The position numbers and the translations under genes were made by a program. The notes below the pieces were generated by a model. It had not been told where the DNA came from. It searched no databases and worked only from the letters and a program-made list of their open reading frames with translations. Positions 1 through 6,411 of a stretch of DNA of 7,863 nucleotides are shown here, one piece after another. This stretch comes from Bacteroidota bacterium (lineage in GTDB: Bacteria; Bacteroidota; Bacteroidia; Flavobacteriales; Weeksellaceae), in contig JAEZDQ010000127.1 in NCBI GenBank assembly GCA_023433225.1, positions 1-7,863 on the forward strand, in the 5' to 3' direction. Positions within the stretch are counted from its first letter, which is position 1. Each line of letters starts with the position of its first letter.

Positions 1-671
1 GTACCATTGAGTTCGATGAAATCATCGCCCAAAAAGGCGAAGACGGTATTTTGCCCAATGCCGTACAACACAATGTCCCGGCTTGGATTTTATTCGGGAT
101 TTTCTTTATAGTGGTTCCGCTGGGAATCAACATCGTAAAAGAAAAAAACCTGGGGACATTCATCAGGATTCGAACAAGTCCGGTCAATTATACAATAATT
201 ATTGCCGGGAAAATCATAACTTATACAGTTATATGCCTGATTCAGTTTGTGTTGATGTTGTTAATCGCCCGTTTTATTTTCCCCTATTTAGGCTTGATTC
301 CATTCATACCGGGTAATTTGATTGCCATGACGATCATCGTTTTGTTTTCTGCTTTTGCAGCCATTGGTTTGGGGATTTTAATCGGAACGATCAGCAAGAC
401 CCAAGAACAATCGGCACCATTTGGCGCCATATTTACCATCATCCTTGCGGCATTGGGCGGTATCTGGGTGCCGGTTTTTGTGATGCCCGAAATGATGCAG
501 CGGATTTCGATTGTATCGCCAATGAACTGGGGGATTTCCGCTTTTTATGATATCATTTTACGAAACGGAACTCTGGCTGATATTTCGAAAGAATTGTTGC
601 ATTTGTTCCTGTTTTTTGCCGGAACATTTTTGTTATCAATCTGGATTAATAAAAGGAATAATTTGATTTGA
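1..671 (+). CDS. ABC-2 type exporter permease, C-terminal part (5' end outside window)
   Basis: The reading frame is open from base 3 with no stop, so the gene begins upstream and only about 223 C-terminal residues are present. The TTG at 51 is an internal codon, not a start. The protein is strongly hydrophobic with about five membrane spans: a first one around AWILFGIFFIVVP, two long ones in the middle, one around ILAALGGIWVPVFV, and a last one close to the C-terminus (LFLFFAGTFLLSIWI). Between spans one and two lies the ABC-2 signature of a charged loop, KEKNLGTFIRIRTSP, which corresponds to the 'R-x-x-G-T-x-x-R-L-x-x-x-P' coupling loop of this family. It would pair with an ATP-binding subunit, probably encoded upstream, to export a hydrophobic substrate across the inner membrane. 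ABC exporters are common in aryl polyene/flexirubin loci, so the pigment or a precursor is the likely cargo, but this is inferred from position only. Confidence 0.88.
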   Translation, partial: TIEFDEIIAQKGEDGILPNAVQHNVPAWILFGIFFIVVPLGINIVKEKNLGTFIRIRTSPVNYTIIIAGKIITYTVICLIQFVLMLLIARFIFPYLGLIPFIPGNLIAMTIIVLFSAFAAIGLGILIGTISKTQEQSAPFGAIFTIILAALGGIWVPVFVMPEMMQRISIVSPMNWGISAFYDIILRNGTLADISKELLHLFLFFAGTFLLSIWINKRNNLI

Positions 672-701
672 TTTTTGACAACCTGACTTAATAATAAAAT
701 A

Positions 702-1115
702 ATGATTTCACATATTTCCAAATTCAGAGTCCGATTCAATGAAACAGACCCGTTGGGAATTGTCTGGCACGGGCATTATGTGACTTATTTAGAAGATGGG
801 CGTGAAGCTTTTGGAGAAAATTATGGGATTTCCTATAAAGACATTCAGAATGCAGGATTATTTGCACCTGTTGTAAAATGTACAGTTGATTATAAACTTC
901 CGTTGCGTCATGGTGATTGGGCAATTATTGAAACCAATTACATCGCTGAAGCCGCTGCCAAACTTCACTTTACGTATAAAATTTTCAATGAAAATGAAGA
1001 ATTAATCGCGACCGGAGAAACCATCCAAGTTTTTACAGACCAAAAATCAGGCGAATTATTTTTGTCAAATCCACCTTTTTTGGAAGAATGGAAAAAGAAG
1101 CATAATCTGTTATGA
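702..1115 (+). CDS. Hot-dog acyl-CoA/acyl-ACP thioesterase (4-hydroxybenzoyl-CoA thioesterase/YbgC type)
   Basis: This 137-residue protein has the usual length of single-domain 4HBT thioesterases. The N-terminal signature is clear: RFNETDPLGIVWHGHYVTYL at residues 11-30, with Asp16 in the position of the catalytic acid and the following G-I-V-W-H-x-x-Y that leads into the long hot-dog helix. The second half holds the beta-strand pattern of the fold (HFTYKIFNENEELIATGE). It hydrolyses acyl thioesters in the cytoplasm. Within this cluster it probably releases or edits acyl chains from the ACP or from CoA. It starts 30 bases after the permease stop, at an ATG preceded by an A-rich stretch typical of Bacteroidota translation starts. 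Its TGA overlaps the ATG of the next ketosynthase (ATGA at 1112-1115), so the two are translationally coupled. Family is secure; the exact substrate is not visible. Confidence 0.88.
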   Translation: MISHISKFRVRFNETDPLGIVWHGHYVTYLEDGREAFGENYGISYKDIQNAGLFAPVVKCTVDYKLPLRHGDWAIIETNYIAEAAAKLHFTYKIFNENEELIATGETIQVFTDQKSGELFLSNPPFLEEWKKKHNLL

Positions 1116-2227
1116 CAGACATATTCATATCGGCAGATTATTTGGTGACGCCTTTCGGATTAGGAAGCGAGCGTGCATTTGCGAAAATCAAATCGGGTGA
1201 AACAGCGGTCAAAAAGCACATGAATCCAAAACTTTCGGCCAATGAATTTTATGCTTCGCTGGTTCAGGAAAATGAAAATTGGTTTGAGGGATTAAATTTG
1301 GATGAATCTTTTTCCCGGCTAGAAAAGTTGATAATTCTTTGTATCCAAAAATTAATAGAAGAAAATCAGATTCAAATTTCGGATAAAACGCTTTTTTTGC
1401 TTTCTTCCACCAAAGGAAATATTTCGGTTTTGGAAAATCCCGATGCGAATTTTCCCAAAGAACGCGCTTTGCTAACTTCTCTGACAAATAAAATTGAAAA
1501 CCATTTCAAATTAAATAATAAAATCCAAATAATTTCAAACGCTTGTATTTCAGGTTCTTTAGCGATTGAATTTGCTCGAAGGTTGCTGCAAAATGAGAAT
1601 TATAAAAACGCGGTCATCATCGGTGCCGATGAAGTTTCGAAGTTTATTTTGTCGGGATTTGAATCCTTCCAAGCGGTCAGCGATTCTGTGTGTAAACCTT
1701 TTGACAAAGACCGAAACGGAATCAATTTAGGCGAAGCGGTAGCAGCGGTTTATTTGACCAAAATTCCGACTGAAAATTCAATAAAAATTTCGGGTTGTGG
1801 AACGTTTAACGATGCGAACCACATTTCAGGGCCGTCCAGAAGGGGCGAAGGTTTGTACCGAAGCATTCAGAAATCGCTGGAGAATTCCAAAGTAGACTTT
1901 ATTTCTGCACATGGAACCGCAACTTTGTACAATGACGAAATGGAATCCATCGCGTTTCACCGTTCCGGTTTGTCGGAAATTCCTACAAATAGCTTGAAAG
2001 GGTACTTCGGACATACTTTGGGGGCGAGCGGTTTACTGGAAACGATATTGGGCATTCATTCTTTGAAAAATAATACTTTGATTCCATCTTTGGGATTTGA
2101 AAATCAGGGTACGACACATCCTGTAAACATCATCCAAAAGATCGAAACGAAAGAACTGAAAACCTTTCTGAAAACCGCTTCCGGATTTGGCGGAAGCAAT
2201 ATTGCGATGGTTTTTGAAAAAATTTAA
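1112..2227 (+). CDS. Beta-ketoacyl-ACP synthase 1 of the cluster (KAS I/II type, catalytically complete)
   Basis: This 371-residue thiolase-fold condensing enzyme is slightly shorter than FabF (about 410). The catalytic set is intact: nucleophile Cys145 in NACISGSLA, His267 in SAHGTAT, Lys296 and His301 in LKGYFGHTLGASG, and a C-terminal glycine-rich loop SGFGGSN. The N-terminal third is more divergent than in FabF. The family carries out decarboxylative Claisen condensation of malonyl-ACP with an acyl chain. Together with ketosynthase 2 and the Cys-less partner downstream, it resembles the multi-ketosynthase sets of aryl polyene/flexirubin loci, where one enzyme elongates and another may act in priming or in a heterodimer. 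Which role this one takes cannot be told from sequence. Its start overlaps the thioesterase stop (ATGA). It is AT-rich in places (14 G+C in 1501-1560). Confidence 0.9.
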   Translation: MTDIFISADYLVTPFGLGSERAFAKIKSGETAVKKHMNPKLSANEFYASLVQENENWFEGLNLDESFSRLEKLIILCIQKLIEENQIQISDKTLFLLSSTKGNISVLENPDANFPKERALLTSLTNKIENHFKLNNKIQIISNACISGSLAIEFARRLLQNENYKNAVIIGADEVSKFILSGFESFQAVSDSVCKPFDKDRNGINLGEAVAAVYLTKIPTENSIKISGCGTFNDANHISGPSRRGEGLYRSIQKSLENSKVDFISAHGTATLYNDEMESIAFHRSGLSEIPTNSLKGYFGHTLGASGLLETILGIHSLKNNTLIPSLGFENQGTTHPVNIIQKIETKELKTFLKTASGFGGSNIAMVFEKI

Positions 2228-2251
2228 TAGTTTTATTTAAAATATTTTAAT

Positions 2252-2941
2252 GTGAAAAATTCAATCGTTTTAATCTTGGTTTTCATTGCCAATTTAGGAT
2301 TATCTCAAAACTTAAATTTGGAAAAATGGACTAAGGTGGCAGAAACTGATGTTTCTCTTCAACCCAAATACGGGGGCATTGAAAAAACACCGGAACAACA
2401 GAAATCAGATAAAGAATTTATAGATGAAATTTTAAACCACTTCAAGAGTAAATCTGAAGCAAGCGATAATCTTGTGGAAACCGGATTCAAATATTTATAT
2501 GAAAATGGTGATTTCTCTACAGCGATGCGAAGGTTTAATCAAGCTTATTTACTGAATGATAAAAACCCGGATATTTATTATGGTTATGGCACAATATATT
2601 TTAATCTTGGAGCGTATGATGAGGCAAGAATCCAATATGATGAAGGACTAGCTTTGAATCCAAACCATAGCGAAATCTTGACGGATTATGGGACAACTTA
2701 CCTCGCGGATTTTTATATTGATAACAATCTCGAAACATTAGATTTAGCACAAACATTTCTTAATAAATCTTATGTAATTGACAAACAGAATTCTAATACA
2801 ATTTATAAATTATCAATCGTAAATATGTATTTAGGGAACTGTGAAAAAGCGAAAAGCTATCTAAAAGATGCTAAAAAATTGAAGAATCCAAATGTAACAG
2901 ATTCGTTTGAAGAAGAACTTTCCAAAATATGTGACAAATAA
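2252..2941 (+). CDS. Exported TPR-repeat protein, not obviously part of the pathway
   Basis: This 229-residue protein starts at GTG 2252; the nearby ATG at 2250 is out of frame and meets a stop at once. Residues 1-18 form a signal peptide with a charged N-terminus, a hydrophobic core and LGLS before Gln19, a common cleavage context in Bacteroidota. A charged linker follows to about residue 70. Two recognisable tetratricopeptide repeats come next (about 73-106 and 107-140, the latter with GYGTIYFNLGAYDEARIQYD), then two degenerate ones to about 215. It is probably a periplasmic protein-interaction scaffold; no enzymatic motif is seen. It separates ketosynthase 1 from the ketosynthase-like gene. 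Base composition is low in GC (19 of 60 at 2521-2580, 11 of 60 at 2761-2820, against 31 of 60 at 4561-4620 in ketosynthase 2). It may be a later insertion into the operon. Confidence 0.85.
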   Translation: MKNSIVLILVFIANLGLSQNLNLEKWTKVAETDVSLQPKYGGIEKTPEQQKSDKEFIDEILNHFKSKSEASDNLVETGFKYLYENGDFSTAMRRFNQAYLLNDKNPDIYYGYGTIYFNLGAYDEARIQYDEGLALNPNHSEILTDYGTTYLADFYIDNNLETLDLAQTFLNKSYVIDKQNSNTIYKLSIVNMYLGNCEKAKSYLKDAKKLKNPNVTDSFEEELSKICDK

Positions 2942-3563
2942 AACACTTAATTTGAAATTAAACTTTCACATAAAATCCTACTCCCGTATCACGAACGAAA
3001 ATATCATTTGTAACGGTGAAGTTTTTTTGGCTAAAAATGAAAGCGAAACTACCGAAGAATTCTTTAAAAAGATTTATCAAAAATTAGGAATAAGTTACCC
3101 GAAATTCCATAAAATGGATTTGCTATGTAAAGCTGGATTCTTGGCTTCGGAATTGATTGCCCAAACAGAAAGTATTTTTGAAACCAATACCGCATTGGTT
3201 TTTGCCAACAAAAGTTCCAGTTGGGTTTCCGATGAAAAACATGCGCAAAGCATTTATAGCAAAGAATCGGCAGCCAGCCCGGCGGTTTTTGTCTATACGT
3301 TGCCCAATATCGTTTTGGGCGAAATCAGCATCAGGCACCAACTTTTGAGTGAAAATCTTTTCCTTATCTTTGACACGTTTTCACCGGACATTTTCACAGA
3401 TTATGCAACACAGGTTTTAACAGAAAACCAAGCAGAAAAAGTATTGGCCGGTTGGGTGGAAATAACTGAAAATGAAATGGATGTTTTGGTTTTTCTCATT
3501 GACTCCCATGGGGATTTAGAATTGAACAAAGAAAACTTAACGAATTTATACTTAAAAAAATGA
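2931..3563 (+). CDS. Half-length ketosynthase-like protein without active-site Cys (chain-length-factor-type partner)
   Basis: This is about 210 residues from the GTG at 2931. No ATG start exists. TTG 2907 (218 aa, upstream in-frame stop at 2895), GTG 2931 and TTG 2952 are the options, all overlapping or abutting the TPR gene's end; the start is uncertain. The protein matches the N-terminal half of ketosynthases: a strand like TALVFANKSSSWVSDE, a PAVFVYTLPNIVLGEISIRH segment, and a stretch ending in KVLAGWVE that corresponds to the GGxE after the nucleophile helix. Where ketosynthases carry TACSS, this reads FDTFSPD, with Phe (codon 3378-3380) in place of Cys, and the HGTAT and GHT halves are absent. 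It resembles the beta-ketoacyl synthase N-terminal-like family (Ketoacyl-synt_2) found in aryl polyene loci, where such a protein pairs with an active ketosynthase. It is non-catalytic by inference. It overlaps the ACP gene by ATGA (3560-3563). Confidence 0.72.
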   Translation: MTNKTLNLKLNFHIKSYSRITNENIICNGEVFLAKNESETTEEFFKKIYQKLGISYPKFHKMDLLCKAGFLASELIAQTESIFETNTALVFANKSSSWVSDEKHAQSIYSKESAASPAVFVYTLPNIVLGEISIRHQLLSENLFLIFDTFSPDIFTDYATQVLTENQAEKVLAGWVEITENEMDVLVFLIDSHGDLELNKENLTNLYLKK

Positions 3564-3817
3564 GCGATTTAAAACAAGAATTAAAGGAAAAAATCATTGC
3601 CCAACTGAATTTGGAAGACATCTCAATCGATGACTTACAAGACGACACACCTCTTTTCGGTGAAGGTTTGGGGCTGGACTCCATCGACGCATTGGAATTG
3701 ATTGTGTTGTTGGACAAAACCTACGGGATCAAATTGGCTGACCCGAAAGATGGCAGAAAAGTATTTGAAACCATCCAAACAATGGCTGATTACATCGAAG
3801 CAAACCGCACAAAATAA
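3560..3817 (+). CDS. Acyl carrier protein dedicated to the cluster
   Basis: This is an 85-residue acidic helical protein of the normal ACP length. The phosphopantetheine attachment site is Ser41 in GLGLDSIDALEL, followed by the expected helix II (ELIVLLDKTYGIKL) and a C-terminal helix (TIQTMADYIEANR). It must be made holo by a 4'-phosphopantetheinyl transferase, which is not in this window. It carries the growing chain between the ketosynthases, the dehydratase and probably the BtrH-like acyltransferase. It sits between the Cys-less partner (ATGA overlap upstream) and ketosynthase 2 (TAATG overlap at 3815-3819), so stoichiometric co-translation of the three is likely. The GLDSIDALEL motif differs slightly from the GADSLDTVEL of primary-metabolism AcpP, in keeping with a specialised ACP. 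Confidence 0.95.
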   Translation: MSDLKQELKEKIIAQLNLEDISIDDLQDDTPLFGEGLGLDSIDALELIVLLDKTYGIKLADPKDGRKVFETIQTMADYIEANRTK

Positions 3818-5007
3818 TGAACCGCAAACCGGTTGCCATCACAGGAATGGGAATCATTTCGGCCATTGGAAACAATCTGGCTGAGAACGAAAAATCTTTG
3901 CTCAACAACCGACACGGAATCAGAAAATATTCGGTTTCAAACCCCTTGATAGTTCAGGAAAAACGGGTCGGCGAAATCCTGAAATCCAATCAAGAATTTT
4001 ATTCGGAATTGAATTTGAAACCGAACGAAGCTTTTACCAGAAGTACTTTGTTGGGTATGGCTGCCGCGAAAGAGGCCGTTCAGTCTGCAAATCTGGATTT
4101 AAATGATGGGCTTAAAACCGGTTTTATTTCAGCCACAACCGTTGGTGGAATGGACGCAACCGAAAAATTCTACTTCGAATTCTTGGCGTCAGATGAAAAT
4201 AAAAAATTCATTCCCACCCAAAATTGCGGCGTCCACGCGGAACAAATTGCAGAAATTTTGACAATCAAAGATTATGTTACGACCATCAGTACTGCCTGTT
4301 CTTCGGCAGCCAATGCGATTATGCTGGGCGCGCGAATGATTAAGGCGGGCATCTTGGATCGTGCGGTTGTCGGTGGAACCGACTCGCTCTCAGCGTTTAC
4401 CATCAACGGATTTTCTTCGCTGATGATTTATTCTGACGAACATTGCACTCCATTCGATGAAAATAGAAATGGATTAAATCTCGGTGAAGCTGCGGCTTAT
4501 ATCGTTTTGGAATCGGAGCGTTCCGCACAAGGAAAAGAAATCTTGGGTTTTCTTGCCGGATACGGAAATGCGAACGATGCTTTTCATCAAACCGCTTCTT
4601 CCGACGATGGCGAAGGGGCTTATTTGGCAATGAAGTCCGCTTTGGAAATTGCCGGATTGAAACCGGAAGAAATTGATTATGTGAACGCGCACGGAACTGC
4701 GACACCGAACAATGATTTATCGGAAGGACAATCCTTGCTCCGCGTTTTTGGAAAGGTTCCGGATTTTAGTTCTACCAAAGCATTTACCGGACATACACTT
4801 GCTGCGGCAGGAGCTGTGGAAGCGGTATTCTCTTTACTGGCCTTGAAAAACCAAACGGTTTTTGCCAATCTGAACTGGAAAACTCCGATGAAAGAATTTG
4901 ATTTGAAACCCCAAACCGAAATCAAAACCAAAACAATCAAAACAGTTTTATCCAATTCATTGGGGTTTGGCGGGAATTGCAGCACTTTGATTTTTTCCGG
5001 AATTTAA
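3817..5007 (+). CDS. Beta-ketoacyl-ACP synthase 2 of the cluster (FabF-like, catalytically complete)
   Basis: This 396-residue protein is close to FabF length. The N-terminus PVAITGMGIISAIGNN is typical of KAS II. Catalytic residues are all present: Cys161 in ISTACSSAANAIML, His292 in NAHGTATPNND, Lys321 and His326 in STKAFTGHTLAAAGAVEA, and the terminal SLGFGGNCS loop. It elongates acyl-ACP with malonyl-ACP. It directly follows the ACP and the Cys-less ketosynthase-like protein, which suggests it is the main chain-extending enzyme and a candidate to pair with that partner. The ATG shares one base with the ACP stop (TAATG). The gene ends in a tail-to-tail overlap of 4 bases with the opposing BtrH-like gene. 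GC content is higher than in the neighbouring TPR gene (31 of 60 in 4561-4620). Confidence 0.93.
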   Translation: MNRKPVAITGMGIISAIGNNLAENEKSLLNNRHGIRKYSVSNPLIVQEKRVGEILKSNQEFYSELNLKPNEAFTRSTLLGMAAAKEAVQSANLDLNDGLKTGFISATTVGGMDATEKFYFEFLASDENKKFIPTQNCGVHAEQIAEILTIKDYVTTISTACSSAANAIMLGARMIKAGILDRAVVGGTDSLSAFTINGFSSLMIYSDEHCTPFDENRNGLNLGEAAAYIVLESERSAQGKEILGFLAGYGNANDAFHQTASSDDGEGAYLAMKSALEIAGLKPEEIDYVNAHGTATPNNDLSEGQSLLRVFGKVPDFSSTKAFTGHTLAAAGAVEAVFSLLALKNQTVFANLNWKTPMKEFDLKPQTEIKTKTIKTVLSNSLGFGGNCSTLIFSGI

Positions 5008-5999
5008 ACCGCATTCTTCAAAGTTTTGAAGAATTTTTTCTCGCGTTCGGCTAATCCCATCAATTGATTGGAAAGTTTTTCATAGACTTTTTCCTGATCG
5101 CTTCGGTTTTTGTAAACCCGTGATATATTGAGCGCAAAATCCCGCCATTCATCGCCGATTTCCGTCATTTCTTTGGATAATTCTTTGAGTTTAGGATTGT
5201 TCAGAATTTGAGAAGCTTCCTCCAGAAAAGCCGCATAAATAAAGCGGAACCCGCCTCCTCCCGTACCAATTTCTTCCTGCATTCGGATCAATTGACCCAA
5301 ATAATGGTTTGTTTTTTTCACTCCGATTTTCTTTGGCCATTTTTTGATGCTTTTGGCAACCCATTTCATCGCATTAACGCCGACAATTGGCACCGGAGCC
5401 AGCATGTCATTACAGGTTTTTTTGATGCCTTTTTTGATGGCTTGTTCCCAGTCATATTGTGTTGGAACGCTCTCAAGGTAATACAAATGTCCTTTGGGTG
5501 GAAGCGCACCTTTGGCAAAACGAACTTTTTCCAACTCTTTTTCAGTAAGCGAAGTCGTGGTTTCCATCACCGGGTCACTGATAAGGTATCGGTCATTTTC
5601 TTTTCCGTAAACCACCAGATTATGCGCATTGAAATGAAAACGATATTCGTCCGGAAAATAGGTTAGGTTATAAACTCCGACCTGCAATCCTACCGGAATT
5701 CCTTCTTTGAGTTTTTGGTCCAGAATTTTTTGGGCTTCTTCAGTTGAACTGAATTTTTTATGGATAACTTTTATACCCAATTGTCTGGCAAACCGACGAA
5801 AAATAAATCCGGGCATTGGTCTGTAACTGAATCCCGGTGCGAAATTCACTTTTAAGAAAGGTAAATAAACAAAGAATAAACCGGCTCCGATTCCAAAAAC
5901 CAAGGGCTCGGAAACTTTTACGCCTTGGTGGTTCATTAAATTGGAAATCACGCCATTTTCACAATGGGCGGATTGCCGGTGTTGGAAATCAATTTGCAT
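5004..5999 (-). CDS. BtrH-like acyltransferase (BtrH N-terminal domain plus DUF4872-like C-terminal domain)
   Basis: This is a 331-residue cytoplasmic protein. Residues about 1-175 match the papain/C39-like BtrH N-terminal domain: HCENGVISNLMNHQG with Cys13 as the likely nucleophile, a G-I-G-x-G-L-F-F segment, then FNAHNLVVYG with His126 and LISDPV with Asp142 completing a Cys-His-Asp set. The C-terminal half (about 185-331) has the EEIGTGGGGFRFIYAAFLEEA signature at about 243-262 that accompanies this domain. In butirosin biosynthesis BtrH moves an acyl group from an ACP onto ribostamycin. By analogy this enzyme would transfer the polyene acyl group from the ACP encoded at 3560-3817 to an acceptor. 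It is coupled to the upstream HTH gene by TAATG. Its stop overlaps that of ketosynthase 2. Family is confident; acceptor unknown. Confidence 0.85.
   Translation of the reverse strand: MQIDFQHRQSAHCENGVISNLMNHQGVKVSEPLVFGIGAGLFFVYLPFLKVNFAPGFSYRPMPGFIFRRFARQLGIKVIHKKFSSTEEAQKILDQKLKEGIPVGLQVGVYNLTYFPDEYRFHFNAHNLVVYGKENDRYLISDPVMETTTSLTEKELEKVRFAKGALPPKGHLYYLESVPTQYDWEQAIKKGIKKTCNDMLAPVPIVGVNAMKWVAKSIKKWPKKIGVKKTNHYLGQLIRMQEEIGTGGGGFRFIYAAFLEEASQILNNPKLKELSKEMTEIGDEWRDFALNISRVYKNRSDQEKVYEKLSNQLMGLAEREKKFFKTLKNAV
5013..5040 (+). terminator. Candidate intrinsic terminator of the plus-strand arm, inside the opposing gene
   Basis: ATTCTTCAAA at 5013-5022 and TTTGAAGAAT at 5025-5034 are perfect 10-base inverted repeats separated by two bases; the innermost pairs would open to form a loop. 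The right arm runs into six T residues (5034-5039). Read on the plus strand it is a hairpin plus U-tract starting six bases after the ketosynthase 2 stop codon. There is no matching T-run for the minus strand, so it would act in one direction. The stem is AT-rich, which makes it weaker than a classical terminator. The same bases encode residues near the C-terminus of the BtrH-like protein on the minus strand (F-F-K-T-L-K-N), which could produce the palindrome by chance. Confidence 0.5.
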
Positions 6000-6400
6000 T
6001 AATTGGGTTTAAAATTTTTAAGTTCCTCCACAGAAATTTCAAATACATCGGCATATTTTTTTAATGTTTTCTCCGATAATTTCCGGAACCGTTTGGGGTT
6101 GAAATGACGTTTGACAAACCAACGATGAATGCCTGCGTAACTTGCCAAAATGGGCAAATCCATGCGGTGCAATTCCATATAATAGGCAAGCGGACTGAGT
6201 TTCCCGGCCTTTACTTCTTGTTTTTTTTCTTCCACACGTTCCTGAATAAGCCGAATCGATTCATCCAAAGCGACTGATTTTACTTCCCAACCGGAACTTT
6301 GCACGGTAGTATAATTGCCGTTTTCGTCCACCGCATAACAAATTTCCTGTGCAACTTTGGAAAGACTGCCGTTATCCTGAGGTACCTGTTCCTTTTTCAT
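5999..6400 (-). CDS. Small protein with XRE-like helix-turn-helix in its C-terminal half
   Basis: This is a 133-residue soluble protein with no signal peptide. The N-terminal part (about 11-45, VAQEICYAVDENGNYT) is a short beta-rich segment; residues about 45-66 form a charged helix (ESIRLIQERVEEKKQEVKAG). The C-terminal half resembles a Cro/XRE fold: helix MDLPILASYAGI (80-91), a basic second helix HRWFVKRHFNP (92-102), then LSEKTLKKYADVFEISVEELKNF (108-130), the usual last helices of XRE domains with 'ISVEEL'. It may be a local regulator, yet its translational coupling (TAATG) to the BtrH-like acyltransferase suggests it could instead be an accessory partner of that enzyme. I recognise this arrangement only as a small hypothetical protein beside BtrH-like genes; function is not established from the sequence. 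It starts 11 bases after the dehydratase stop. Confidence 0.75.
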   Translation of the reverse strand: MKKEQVPQDNGSLSKVAQEICYAVDENGNYTTVQSSGWEVKSVALDESIRLIQERVEEKKQEVKAGKLSPLAYYMELHRMDLPILASYAGIHRWFVKRHFNPKRFRKLSEKTLKKYADVFEISVEELKNFKPN

Positions 6401-6411
6401 GTTTTTAGCAT

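Noticed and set aside
669..701. GATTTTTG at 670-677 as a Bacteroidota -7 element (TAnnTTTG) before the thioesterase gene
   Set aside because: It is one mismatch from consensus, but no TTTG -33 element lies at the right distance upstream, and the 30-base gap fits an operon read from the permease.
2228..2251. AAAATATTTT palindrome between ketosynthase 1 and the TPR gene as a terminator or operator
   Set aside because: It is an AT-only self-complementary run in an AT-rich gap with no loop and no GC pairs; stable pairing is unlikely.
3123..3717. Open frames in both directions over the ketosynthase-like and ACP genes
   Set aside because: They conflict with the ACP and with the KS-like protein, both of which carry family motifs; residue composition is that of shadow frames.
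4916..4945. Repeated AAACC/AAAAC units near the end of ketosynthase 2 as a short tandem repeat
   Set aside because: The units are irregular and arise from Lys-Thr-rich coding (TEIKTKTIKT); the reading frame and family C-terminus continue normally.
4403..4985. Three overlapping minus-strand open frames opposite ketosynthase 2
   Set aside because: They lie across the conserved HGTAT and GHT regions of a well-supported gene and show no recognisable motif or start context.
5208..5666. Plus-strand open frame of 152 codons opposite the BtrH-like gene
   Set aside because: It is fully antisense to a gene with clear family motifs, is rich in Phe, Arg and His as expected of a shadow frame, and shows no domain of its own.
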